Of a stretch of 64,000 nt of DNA, positions 43,788 through 53,483 are shown in pieces. Location of the stretch: the NCBI RefSeq assembly GCF_005938745.2, contig NZ_VCBX02000001.1, positions 949,501-1,013,500 of the forward strand. The letters are read 5' to 3'. The notes under the pieces were generated by a model that saw nothing but the letters and a program-made list of their open reading frames with translations, was not told the origin of the DNA and made no database searches. The position numbers and the translations under genes were made by a program. Source of the DNA: Rhodococcus sp. KBS0724. Its GTDB lineage: Bacteria > Actinomycetota > Actinomycetes > Mycobacteriales > Mycobacteriaceae. Position 1 is the stretch's first letter. Every line of letters begins with the position of its first letter.

Positions 43788-44459
43788 TCACGCCTTCGCC
43801 CGAACCACCAGAACAGTGCCGGGGAATTCGGCGGCAAGTTCGCGGCGAGCGTGCTTGATGCACGCCGTGCCGTAGCCCTTCTTCCTGGCCTGCGGTGCGA
43901 TCCAGATCGCAACGTTCACTTCCTGATCGGTGAGCTCACCGAATACCAGGCCGACGCTCGTCGGAGTGTCGGACGAAAGATCCTCGGCGACAAACCAAGC
44001 CGCGCTTTCGTCGTCGATACGACCCAGGCCGGCAGTGCGCTCCGACTCGACGCGATCCGACGCCCACGGAGTGCCGCTGTCGTCGAGCTGCTCTGTGGAG
44101 CGCTCGGCGAACAGTGCTGCATCGTCGGCGCTGTCGGTGAACGGGCGCAGGTTGAAGTTCACGCCGCTGCTTGCCGGGCGGTCTACGGCGGTCCATTCCA
44201 AGGTGGCGTCGAGGTTTTCGAGTTCGCCCTGAATGCGGTCGCGTGCTGCTTTGGTCAGTGCGCTGAACTTGAGGCCCAACACTGCTTCCGCGTTGGACTC
44301 GGACGTTCCGAGTAGTTCTGCAACCGTTGCCACTGCTGCCTGATGGTCTGCGCTGTCGACAACGGCGTCCAGTACCTCGTGTCGGCGTTCCAAGGCGCGA
44401 ACAAGTGCGGCGGTGAGCTCGCGACGGTCCAGGATCTGATCTTGAATGTGCGTCGTCAT
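43788..44459 (-). CDS. GyrA/ParC tower-helix segment fused to a GNAT-like domain
   Basis: A 223-residue protein. Residues about 8-88 resemble the helical coiled-coil arm of DNA gyrase/topoisomerase IV subunit A: LDRRELTAALVRALERRHEV, then AELLGTSESNAEAVLGLKFS and LTKAARDRIQGELENLD, the last recalling the A-x-A-I-L-D-x-R-L-x-x-L-T pattern. Residues about 150-223 look like a truncated acetyltransferase fold (VNVAIWIAPQARKKGYGTAC), with the GNAT R/Q-x-x-G-x-G/A-type loop as RKKGYGTA. AAGGAG lies nine bases before ATG 44459. The combined role is unknown. It is convergent with the ynfA-like gene through a shared palindrome. Confidence 0.6.
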   Translation of the reverse strand: MTTHIQDQILDRRELTAALVRALERRHEVLDAVVDSADHQAAVATVAELLGTSESNAEAVLGLKFSALTKAARDRIQGELENLDATLEWTAVDRPASSGVNFNLRPFTDSADDAALFAERSTEQLDDSGTPWASDRVESERTAGLGRIDDESAAWFVAEDLSSDTPTSVGLVFGELTDQEVNVAIWIAPQARKKGYGTACIKHARRELAAEFPGTVLVVRAKA

Positions 44460-44551
44460 AAATGCGACTCCTTGCTGTTCGAGGCTACAAGCGCTTGCCG
44501 TGCGGACCGTACTGGTCAATAGTGCTCCAACTTGCACGTTATGGCACGTGT

Positions 44552-44965
44552 TCAGCCTGTGGTGCGCCGGACGAGTCGTTCGTAGCGCTGACGTGCAGCC
44601 TGTGTGCTGCCGAGACCGAGTCCGAATGCGATGTCCTGCCACGTCATCCCGCGTTTGCGTGCGACCGCGAGGAAGAGTGCTTCGTCCTGGTCCATTTCGG
44701 CGCGGGCCTTGGGGATCAGACTCAAGGCGGCCATGACATCGGCGTCGTCGACGTCCGGTTCGCCGGGTTCGAGTGTGCTGCTACCCGCGGCGAGACCGCC
44801 GACGACGCGGATCGCGCCGTACGGTTCGAGCATGTGGGGGAGGGATTGCCTGGCGCGTTGGCTCTCGGTTGCTCCGTGTCGTTCGTTGATCCGAAAGAGC
44901 CCGGCGTACTCGCGGTGTGCGCGCTCTCGGCCGGGCTCGATCGGTCGGAATTGGTCATCGGTCAT
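44552..44965 (-). CDS. Small helix-turn-helix protein
   Basis: A 137-residue protein whose C-terminus reads MTWQDIAFGLGLGSTQAARQ then RYERLVRR, a sigma-region-4-like or MerR-like helix-turn-helix. The middle part (ADVMAALSLIPKARAEMDQD) is helical. It resembles small actinobacterial DNA-binding proteins of unknown targets. ATG 44965 is chosen because sequence before it looks non-coding. It is in the same direction as the GyrA-acetyltransferase gene, 92 bases upstream of it. Confidence 0.6.
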   Translation of the reverse strand: MTDDQFRPIEPGRERAHREYAGLFRINERHGATESQRARQSLPHMLEPYGAIRVVGGLAAGSSTLEPGEPDVDDADVMAALSLIPKARAEMDQDEALFLAVARKRGMTWQDIAFGLGLGSTQAARQRYERLVRRTTG

Positions 44966-45023
44966 GCATGTCAGGTTTGCATGAACCGCTGGCAATGTAA
45001 ACACTTTGTTGTAAACAAATTGT

Positions 45024-46803
<1,780 letters not shown>

Positions 46804-46855
46804 TTACGGATGGTCATCACCGCGGTGGTGAAAAGGCTCATGGCAGGAGACATCA

Positions 46856-48106
46856 GTGGCACAGCCCGCAATCCCCCAGGGGATCGACTTCACGGACCCC
46901 GACATCTACGCAGAGCGGATGCCTTTCGAGGAATTTGCGCAGCTGCGTAAGACTGCTCCCGTGTGGTGGAATCCGCAGCCGCCGGAGATCGGCGGGTTCC
47001 AGGACGAGGGCTACTGGGTGGTCACTCGACATGAAGAGGTCAAGGAAGTCTCGCAGCGCAGCGACATCTTCTCGACCCACGAGAACACTGCGATCCCGCG
47101 TTTCGCCGACGACATCCCGCGTGAGAACGTCGAAATGCAGCGGTTCATCCTCATCAACAAGGACGCTCCCGAGCACACCAAACTCCGCAAGCTGATCTCG
47201 CGTGGGTTCACACCGCGAGCTATCAACAGCCTGCGCGACGAACTGACCGAGCGGGCCGAGCAGATCGTGAAGACCGCCGCCGAAAGCGGTGCCGGAGACT
47301 TCGTCACGCAGGTGGCGTCGGAACTTCCGTTGCAGGCGATTGCCGAGCTTCTTGGCGTGCCGCAGGAAGATCGTATGAAGCTCTTCGACTGGTCCAACCA
47401 GATGACGTCGTATGACGACCCCGAATTCGACATCGACCCGCAGGCTGCGTCGATGGAGATCCTCGGGTACGCGTACCAGATGGCGGATCAGCGCAAGAAG
47501 TGTCCCGCCGATGACATCGTCACCAAGCTCATCGAAGCTGACATCGACGGAAATGAGCTCTCCCCTGAGGAATTCGGCTTTTTCGTGATTCTTCTTGCGG
47601 TCGCCGGAAACGAGACCACTCGCAATGCGATCACACATGGCATGGTGGCGTTCCTGGACAATCCCGACCAGTGGGAGCTGTACAAGAAGGAACGCCCCAA
47701 GACTGCTGCCGACGAAATCGTTCGCTGGGCCACCCCGGTGACGTCTTTTCAGCGCACCGCTCTCGAGGACACCGAGCTCGGTGGACAGAAGATCAAGAAG
47801 GGCGATCGCGTCGTCATGATGTACGCGTCGGCCAACTTCGATGAAGAGGTCTTCGAGAACCCCACGAAGTTCGACATCATGCGCGACCCCAACCCGCATC
47901 TCGGGTTCGGCGGCACCGGTGCGCACTACTGCGTCGGCGCGAATCTGGCTCGCCTCGAAATCGACCTGATCTTCAATGCGATCGCCGATCATCTCCCGGA
48001 CATCACCCGGCTCGGAGATCCTCGTCGTCTGCGTTCAGGCTGGCTGAACGGCATCAAAGAGTTTCAGGTTGATTACAAGACCGGCGGCTGTCCGGTCAAA
48101 CACTGA
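46856..48106 (+). CDS. cyp125: Steroid C26/C27 monooxygenase, cytochrome P450 CYP125
   Basis: A 416-residue P450. The haem ligand is Cys359 in FGGTGAHYCVGANLAR, the oxygen-activation I-helix is AVAGNETTRN, and ExxR is DEIVR (Glu287-Arg290). Overall similarity, including IPQGIDFTDPDIYAERMP and SYDDPEFDID, matches CYP125, which hydroxylates and oxidises the terminal sterol side-chain carbon to the acid. GTG 46856 has AGGAGA five bases upstream. Electrons would come from a ferredoxin/reductase pair such as the FprB fusion at 34286. It is divergent from fadA5 under KstR boxes. Confidence 0.92.
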   Translation: MAQPAIPQGIDFTDPDIYAERMPFEEFAQLRKTAPVWWNPQPPEIGGFQDEGYWVVTRHEEVKEVSQRSDIFSTHENTAIPRFADDIPRENVEMQRFILINKDAPEHTKLRKLISRGFTPRAINSLRDELTERAEQIVKTAAESGAGDFVTQVASELPLQAIAELLGVPQEDRMKLFDWSNQMTSYDDPEFDIDPQAASMEILGYAYQMADQRKKCPADDIVTKLIEADIDGNELSPEEFGFFVILLAVAGNETTRNAITHGMVAFLDNPDQWELYKKERPKTAADEIVRWATPVTSFQRTALEDTELGGQKIKKGDRVVMMYASANFDEEVFENPTKFDIMRDPNPHLGFGGTGAHYCVGANLARLEIDLIFNAIADHLPDITRLGDPRRLRSGWLNGIKEFQVDYKTGGCPVKH

Positions 48107-48132
48107 ACCAGCCCTATACTGAGCTGGTAACC

Positions 48133-48171
48133 GGCAAGTAGGTATGTGCCAAGTAGGCAAGTAGGTATGTG
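48133..48171 (+). repeat. 16-base direct repeat after cyp125
   Basis: GGCAAGTAGGTATGTG occurs at 48133-48148 and 48156-48171, with a partial unit CAAGTA between, giving a 23-base period. It lies 27 bases after the cyp125 stop, before the terminator. Role unknown. Confidence 0.85.
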
Positions 48172-48259
48172 TATGGAATCGAAGGTTGGCACTGCGCTTT
48201 CGACTGCACAGAACTACAGTTGACGTTCTGAGGAGCCACTAGCTGGCTACTTGGAACTG

Positions 48260-48302
48260 CGGCGGCGTCTGTGGGATCCCTCATCTCCCGCAGGCGCCGC
48301 CG
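48260..48302. terminator. Bidirectional hairpin terminator between cyp125 and the VOC gene
   Basis: Arms 48260-48276 and 48286-48302 form a 17-bp stem (CGGCGGCGTCTGTGGGA with its partner), two positions being G-T wobbles on one strand, with a nine-base loop and TTT on the + side. It serves the convergent cyp125 and VOC genes. Confidence 0.75.
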
Positions 48303-48319
48303 TTTGTAGTTCGCGAGAG

Positions 48320-48700
48320 TTAGCCGCCGTATGGTTTGGTGATCGCTTCGAGGAAGTGTCCCGACGGGTCGAGGAAGTAGACGCCGCGCCCACCGTCATT
48401 GGTGTTGAAGCCGGTGCTCGATTTTCGCGGATCAGCCCAATGTTCGAGTCTGAGGGCGAGTATCCGCTGGTAGATTCCGTCGAAGTCATTCTCGGAGACC
48501 AGGAATGCGTAGTGCTGTGGTGAAATCTCAGCGCCCTGCTCCACTTGTGCATAGTCCAGCATCACTCCGTGCTCGAGTTCGACGGAGAGGAAATGCCCGG
48601 CCGGAGTGGGATCCGGAAGACCGAAAATGTGGGTGAAAAACCACGCAGACTCTTGTCTGTCGTGCGCTGCGATGATGGTGTGATTGAACGAAATGGTCAT
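48320..48700 (-). CDS. VOC (glyoxalase/bleomycin-resistance fold) protein
   Basis: A 126-residue single-module VOC protein: FNHTIIAAHDRQESAWFFTH with His7, GHFLSVELEHGVMLDYAQ, and the closing GVYFLDPSGHFLEAITKPYG with the Glu that would complete a metal site. VOC proteins include isomerases, epimerases and dioxygenases. Within this sterol block it might be an isomerase or detoxifying enzyme, but nothing specific is seen. ATG 48700 with AAGGG seven bases upstream is preferred over the longer frame, which would run through a terminator. Confidence 0.75.
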   Translation of the reverse strand: MTISFNHTIIAAHDRQESAWFFTHIFGLPDPTPAGHFLSVELEHGVMLDYAQVEQGAEISPQHYAFLVSENDFDGIYQRILALRLEHWADPRKSSTGFNTNDGGRGVYFLDPSGHFLEAITKPYGG

Positions 48701-48802
48701 TGGAGAACCCTTGGTGTACGACGCCTCCATGCCTGGCGCAGTCCGCCATCGACACGCGACGATAAAGACCAGGAAACCATTCTCGTGAACCTTGCGCAAC
48801 AG

Positions 48803-48834
48803 TGAGGGCTCCGGTCGTGTGACCGGAGCCCTCA
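48803..48834. terminator. Hairpin terminator of the ltp operon
   Basis: A 14-bp perfect stem TGAGGGCTCCGGTC / GACCGGAGCCCTCA with a four-base loop starts 17 bases beyond the SnoaL-like stop on the minus strand. It separates that operon from the VOC gene. Confidence 0.8.
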
Positions 48835-48851
48835 ATTGTTTGTTTGTACGA

Positions 48852-49262
48852 TCAGGCCTTGCGAGCTGTTTTCATGGCGCGTTCCACTTCCCAGAATGCG
48901 CGAAGCGACTGGATTTTTCCCTCGTCGTTGACGCGGTAGACGAATACGCCTTCGGCGTCGATGACGGATCCGGCGATTGTCGTCCGTATCTTGCCGATGT
49001 TGACGTTCTCGTTACCGCACACCAAGGAATCGTCGATGAGGAACTCGAGTTTGTCCGTGTTCGCGATCGTCATATCGTAGAACTTGGAAATGGCCTCGCG
49101 GCCATGATGGCCTTTGCCCTCGGGGTCGAAGCCTGAAGGACCGACGGGATCTTCGACCCAGCCGTCCTCGGCAAAGAGATCCAGCCAGGCTTCCTTGTTC
49201 TTTCCGCTTGCTGCTGTCCGCGATGCGTTGCCCGCTACGCGGGCGGGATGTTCGGTGGTCAT
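48852..49262 (-). CDS. SnoaL-like/NTF2-fold protein, ketosteroid-isomerase type
   Basis: A 136-residue cone-fold protein of the NTF2/SnoaL superfamily (WLDLFAEDGWVEDPVGPSGF, GREAISKFYDMTIANTDKLE, then VIDAEGVFVYRVNDEGKIQS). The superfamily includes ketosteroid isomerase, epoxide hydrolases and polyketide cyclases. An Asp in EDGWVEDPVG stands near the usual catalytic base region. GAGGG precedes ATG 49262. It is the last gene of the minus-strand operon starting at 53410, 10 bases after the LLM gene. Confidence 0.75.
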   Translation of the reverse strand: MTTEHPARVAGNASRTAASGKNKEAWLDLFAEDGWVEDPVGPSGFDPEGKGHHGREAISKFYDMTIANTDKLEFLIDDSLVCGNENVNIGKIRTTIAGSVIDAEGVFVYRVNDEGKIQSLRAFWEVERAMKTARKA

Positions 49263-49272
49263 CGATTTTCCC

Positions 49273-50136
49273 TCACTGGATGTATTTCTCGGCGAACCTG
49301 CGCATGGAATCCTGCTTTGCCTCGAGCGGTGCGTCGAACCCGATACCGTCGAAAACCCAAGGAACGGTGATGATGTCGGTGACACCGGCGTCCTCGAGCT
49401 CGGCGTAGCCATCTTTGCCGAATCGGTCGACGCACACAGTCTGGATCTCGTACGGTTCGTTCTCCTTGCCGTACTCGGCACGAAGTTCGCGCAATCTGGC
49501 GATGACACCGACCAGATCGTCGAACTTGATCATCGCCGACGTCCAGCCGTCGCCGACCCGTGCTGCGCGCTTGAGAGCAACCTCGGTGTGGCCACCGACG
49601 TAGAACGGAACCGGTTTGGTGGGAGTCGGACTCATCTGCAGACGATCGAAATCGAAAAACTCGCCGTGGTACTCGACCATACCGCCGCCGAGGATCAGCT
49701 TGATGACGTCGATCATCTCGTCCACCCGGGCGCCGCGACGCTGGTAGGGAGCTCCGCACCACTCGAATTCTTCCGGAGCCCAGCCGATTCCGACACCGAA
49801 TCCGAAACGGTTGTTCGTCAACGCGGCGACCGACCCGACTTGGCGGGCGAGAAGCACCGGATTGCGGCTACCCAGTTTCAGTACCTGCGTGTAGAACTCG
49901 ATTTTCTCGGTGACAGCGCCCATCGCGGCCGCGGCGATCAGCGGATCGACCCAGGGGGTCTCGGCAGTCCACATCCGAGACCCGTCCGGCGTATACGGGT
50001 AGTCCGCCGTCTGGGTTTCCATGAAGAACAGTGAATCCGGCAACGCAATGGACGTAAAGCCGCACTCTTCAGCGGTTTTGGCGATACCGGGCAGCTGATC
50101 CAAGGGGTTCATCGCAACCCCGACGGTGTACTTCAT
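49273..50136 (-). CDS. LLM-class F420/FMN-dependent oxidoreductase
   Basis: A 287-residue luciferase-like TIM-barrel protein: PLDQLPGIAKTAEECGFTSI, AAAAMGAVTEKIEFYTQVLK, RQVGSVAALTNNRFGFGVGI and GWAPEEFEWCGAPYQRRGAR. LLM proteins in actinobacteria generally use F420H2. Substrate unknown; it lies between ltp3 and the SnoaL-like gene. GGGAGAAG precedes its ATG. Confidence 0.8.
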   Translation of the reverse strand: MKYTVGVAMNPLDQLPGIAKTAEECGFTSIALPDSLFFMETQTADYPYTPDGSRMWTAETPWVDPLIAAAAMGAVTEKIEFYTQVLKLGSRNPVLLARQVGSVAALTNNRFGFGVGIGWAPEEFEWCGAPYQRRGARVDEMIDVIKLILGGGMVEYHGEFFDFDRLQMSPTPTKPVPFYVGGHTEVALKRAARVGDGWTSAMIKFDDLVGVIARLRELRAEYGKENEPYEIQTVCVDRFGKDGYAELEDAGVTDIITVPWVFDGIGFDAPLEAKQDSMRRFAEKYIQ

Positions 50137-50169
50137 CTTCGACTTCTCCCTGATCGACGGTTGGCGTGC

Positions 50170-51351
50170 TTACGTGGTGGGGCGTTCGGAGCCGACAACC
50201 CACATCGAGAAATACTGTGAGCCACCGCCGTACGCGTGACCGAGAGCCTTACGTGCACCGGCTACTTGGTGGTCGCCGGCGCGGTGCATCACCTGCATCG
50301 CGGATTCGGCAAACCGGATCATGCCGGACGCACCGATCGGGTTGGACGAGAGAACGCCACCCGACGCGTTGACGGGAAGCTTGCCACCGATGGCTGTTTC
50401 GCCGGCTTCGGTGAGCTTCCATCCCTGGCCTTCCTCGGCAAATCCGAGGTTCTCGAGCCACATCGGTTCGAACCAGGAGAACGGCACGTAAATTTCGGCG
50501 CAGTCGATCTCGTTGAGCGGATCCGTGATTCCGGCCGCCTTCCACAGGGCTGCCGCAGCATCGCGTCCGGCCTGCGGGTTGACCTGGTCGCGACCCGCGT
50601 AGGTCGTCGGTTCGGTGCGCATCGCCGTTGCATGAATCCATGCGACGGTACGGCCCTGTGCCTCGATCTCGGCGGCAGCCTCTTCGTTGCCGATCACCAG
50701 CGCGCACGCGCCGTCGGAAGACGGGCACGTCTCGTCGTAGCGGATGGGATCCCACAGCATCTGTGACGCTTGAACGGATTCGACCGTGATATCGGGTTGC
50801 TTGAGGTGTGCGTAGGGGTTGATGCTGCCGTTGAGGCGGTCTTTTGCGGCAACAATGGCACCGATGTGCGAGGGCGCCCCAGATCGGCGGATGTACGAAC
50901 GGACGTGCGGCGCAAAGTAACCGCCGGCTCCGGCCCCCACCGGCATGTTGAAGGGGATCGGCGTGGACAGTGCCCACATCGCATTCGACTCGGACTGCTT
51001 CTCCCAGGAAACCGTCAAAACCCGTTTGTGAACTCCGGATTTGACGAGGGTCGATGCCACGATCGCTGTCGAACCACCGACAGACCCGGCGGTGTGGACG
51101 CGAAGCAACGGTTTCCCGTTGGCGCCGAGAGCATCCGACATGGCCAGTTCCGGCATCATCGATCCCTCGAACAGGTCGGGGGCCTTGCCGATCACGACGG
51201 CGTCGATGTCGTCCCAGCCGACCTGTGCGTCGAGCATCGCGGCGTCGATCGCTTCACGGACCAATCCGGCCATCGACACGTCGTGACGCTTTGCGACGTA
51301 ATGAGTCTGGCCGGTGCCGAGCACGGCCGCGAGTTGTGGCGTTCCGGCCAT
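50170..51351 (-). CDS. ltp3: Thiolase-fold lipid-transfer protein Ltp3 (sterol side-chain aldolase)
   Basis: A 393-residue thiolase-superfamily protein. The nucleophilic Cys position reads VHTAGSVGGSTAIV (no Cys), and the G-H-P box reads GGVLSSNPIGASGM, so thiolysis is unlikely. Length and neighbours equal M. tuberculosis Rv3523/ltp3 beside ltp4 and Rv3521. In R. rhodochrous, Ltp3 and Ltp4 are aldol-lyases needed for C-24-branched sterol side chains. Its ATG overlaps the ltp4 stop. The frame open to 51444 is an ltp4 shadow. Confidence 0.83.
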   Translation of the reverse strand: MAGTPQLAAVLGTGQTHYVAKRHDVSMAGLVREAIDAAMLDAQVGWDDIDAVVIGKAPDLFEGSMMPELAMSDALGANGKPLLRVHTAGSVGGSTAIVASTLVKSGVHKRVLTVSWEKQSESNAMWALSTPIPFNMPVGAGAGGYFAPHVRSYIRRSGAPSHIGAIVAAKDRLNGSINPYAHLKQPDITVESVQASQMLWDPIRYDETCPSSDGACALVIGNEEAAAEIEAQGRTVAWIHATAMRTEPTTYAGRDQVNPQAGRDAAAALWKAAGITDPLNEIDCAEIYVPFSWFEPMWLENLGFAEEGQGWKLTEAGETAIGGKLPVNASGGVLSSNPIGASGMIRFAESAMQVMHRAGDHQVAGARKALGHAYGGGSQYFSMWVVGSERPTT

Positions 51352-52421
51352 CAGTTCCGTCCCTCCAAGACTGCTACCAGGTTCTGTTGCAGCACTGGGC
51401 CGCTGGTTGCATGGGCCAGTGCGCGATTCGCCTGGCCTCCCCAAATTGCCTGTGCTGCGTAACCGATACGTTCGAGACCACCCGCGAACATCGGGTTGCC
51501 ACTCAGCGGGCCACCCGACGGGTTGATCGTGGTGGCATCCGTGAGACCGATTGCCTCCTTGAGGATCAGTTCCTGATGGCTGAACGGTGCGTGGAGTTCG
51601 GCGATGTCGATGTTGCTGACATCACCGCCCGTCGCAGCCTTCGCAGCGGATGCCGTCGACGGTGATGTCGTGAGATCACGCGCCCCTAGGTTGGGAGAGT
51701 CGATGCGGTGTTCGATGCCGGAAATCCAGGCGGGGCGCTCGCACAGGTCACGAGCGCGGGTGCCGGATGCCAGCACGATGGCGGACGCGCCGTCGGTGAT
51801 GGGCGCACAATCATGGGCGCGTAACGGATCTGCCAGGAAGGGGCTGGCCAGCAAAGCCTCGATGTCGACCTCGCCGGCGAGCTGCGCATTGGGGTTGCTC
51901 ATTGCGTGACGACGGCTGCGAGCGGTCACTTCGGCCATGTCCTCGTGCGTCCACTTGCCTGCGTCGAGACCGAGCCGCGCTTGCAGCCCGGCGAGGGATA
52001 CCGAGTCGGGCCACAGGGGCGCAACAAGATACGGATCGAGCTGCATGGTCAGGATCTTGCGCAGGTGCCCTGCGGACGATTTGCCGAAGCCGTACACGAG
52101 TGCGGTATCGACCTCACCCGTCAAGATTTTGATCCAGGCTTCGTAGAACGCCCAGGCCGCGTCCATCTCGACGTGTGACTCGTTGATGGGCGGAACGGCA
52201 CCGATGGAATCGATAGCCGAGATGAAGGAAAACGATCGTCCGGCAAGGTAATCGGAAGAACCTGAGCACCAGAATCCGATATCGGACTTGGTGATCCCCA
52301 GGTCCTTGTACAGCTGCTGGAAACAGGGGACCAGCATTTCGACGCCATTGGTGGTGCCGTGGGTCTCGCGTACGTGCGGGGCTTGTGCAAAGCCCACCAC
52401 TGCGATGTCTGCAGAAGTCAT
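51351..52421 (-). CDS. ltp4: Thiolase-fold lipid-transfer protein Ltp4 (sterol side-chain aldolase)
   Basis: A 356-residue thiolase-superfamily protein without the classical Cys (ESHVEMDAAWAFYEA in that region) or G-H-P box (GGPLSGNPMFAGGLERIG). It corresponds to Rv3522/ltp4 in gene order and size. ATG 52421 is supported by GAGGG seven bases upstream; a GTG at 52436 that overlaps the previous stop is an alternative. It probably acts with Ltp3 and the adjacent OB-fold protein in retro-aldol removal of the C-24 branch of phytosterol side chains. Confidence 0.83.
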   Translation of the reverse strand: MTSADIAVVGFAQAPHVRETHGTTNGVEMLVPCFQQLYKDLGITKSDIGFWCSGSSDYLAGRSFSFISAIDSIGAVPPINESHVEMDAAWAFYEAWIKILTGEVDTALVYGFGKSSAGHLRKILTMQLDPYLVAPLWPDSVSLAGLQARLGLDAGKWTHEDMAEVTARSRRHAMSNPNAQLAGEVDIEALLASPFLADPLRAHDCAPITDGASAIVLASGTRARDLCERPAWISGIEHRIDSPNLGARDLTTSPSTASAAKAATGGDVSNIDIAELHAPFSHQELILKEAIGLTDATTINPSGGPLSGNPMFAGGLERIGYAAQAIWGGQANRALAHATSGPVLQQNLVAVLEGRN

Positions 52422-52432
52422 GTCAGAAGCCC

Positions 52433-53410
52433 TCACAGGTGGTGTTGGAAGGTGGAGTACTCGGCGTCGGGTTCACCGGTCGGCCTGAAGTATTCGATGT
52501 TCTCGAGCGTGTAACCCCACTCCTCGCGTGGCTTCCACTTGGCCTCGACGCGCATCCCCATCCGCACGTCGGCCGCGTCGCATTCCAGGATCAGATGCAG
52601 GAACGGAATGTCTGCGCCGTCGAGCAGCACATACGCCGCGACGTATGGCGGCTTGATCCGCTGACCGAGGAACGGAACGTTGACGATGCAAAACGTCGTG
52701 ACAGTGCCTTTGTCCGGTAGTTCGATCTGTTCGTTTGTCGGAAAACCGTTGGTGGGGTTAGCGCCGCGCGGCGGGATGTAGACCTTGTCGCCCGGGCCGC
52801 TCCGTCCGCCGATGAGCTTGCCCTCGGCGAGCCCGCGGAGGTAGAAGCTCTCTTCAGCCGACGCGGAGTGCATGAAGTTCAAGTCGATGGGCGTCGTGAT
52901 CATGGTGACTGGATCCGCGCTCGAATCGACTGAGGCGATGCCATTTTCGCTCTCACCAGGCTCGAAGCACTCGATGTCCTTGATCTGTCCGACTCGCTCC
53001 GACGCCCACCGAGCGCGCACCCGCATACCGGTGCTGATTGCGCTGGGGGAGTCGACGTCGACCGCGTGAAGCATCGCGGTGTCTGCGCCGTCGAGTCTGA
53101 TGAGGGCCCATGCGAATGGTTTCGTGAGTGGTTGGCCGTCGATCGGTTCCGGCATCCACGACCAACTCACGACGGTTCCGCCGTCGGACACTCCGACGAA
53201 GTCGGTGAGTGGTTCGGCGGTGTCGGGATCGAATTCGGGAGGCGGCACAAAAACTCGACCGTTCGACCCGCGCGCCCCGATCACCTTGCGATCACGCAAG
53301 GCAGTTACGAATGCGCCGATGGTCGGCCCCGTCGATCTGGTGTAGTCGAAATGAAGATTCAATGGTGCGCTCAGCGGCTTTTCGGCCACCCCGCTCTTTC
53401 CGATGGTCAC
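52433..53410 (-). CDS. Tandem DUF35 OB-fold protein, Ltp partner (Rv3521-like)
   Basis: A 325-residue protein made of two DUF35-like units. The first runs about residues 10-150 (FDYTRSTGPTIGAFVTALRD, RKVIGARGSNGRVFVPPPEF) and the second about 170-315 (SFYLRGLAEGKLIGGRSGPG, DKVYIPPRGANPTNGFPTNE). Neither unit has the C-x2-C zinc ribbon, since both read GxRGxxGxVxxPP-type loops. It corresponds to Rv3521 in the same cluster and likely activates the Ltp proteins. The start is uncertain: GTG 53410 leaves the KstR box ten bases upstream, whereas TTG 53446 would put the box inside the gene. A leaderless mRNA is plausible. Confidence 0.8.
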   Translation of the reverse strand: MTIGKSGVAEKPLSAPLNLHFDYTRSTGPTIGAFVTALRDRKVIGARGSNGRVFVPPPEFDPDTAEPLTDFVGVSDGGTVVSWSWMPEPIDGQPLTKPFAWALIRLDGADTAMLHAVDVDSPSAISTGMRVRARWASERVGQIKDIECFEPGESENGIASVDSSADPVTMITTPIDLNFMHSASAEESFYLRGLAEGKLIGGRSGPGDKVYIPPRGANPTNGFPTNEQIELPDKGTVTTFCIVNVPFLGQRIKPPYVAAYVLLDGADIPFLHLILECDAADVRMGMRVEAKWKPREEWGYTLENIEYFRPTGEPDAEYSTFQHHL

Positions 53411-53419
53411 AAGATCGAG

Positions 53420-53433
53420 TAGAACAGGTTCTA
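53420..53433. promoter_or_regulatory. KstR box between the OB-ltp operon and the LLM gene
   Basis: TAGAACAGGTTCTA is a perfect match to TnnAACnnGTTnnA and nearly a perfect palindrome. It lies 10 bases before the OB-fold GTG and 50 bases before the divergent LLM ATG, so one operator may serve both. Confidence 0.9.
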
Positions 53434-53483
53434 GAGATTGTGGCAAGGGTCACTTCTGATCACCGGAGACGTGGAGGCGCAAG

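Noticed and set aside
48174..48224. 16-codon mini-ORF after cyp125
   Set aside because: It has no ribosome site, overlaps the end of a repeat array, and shows no protein feature.
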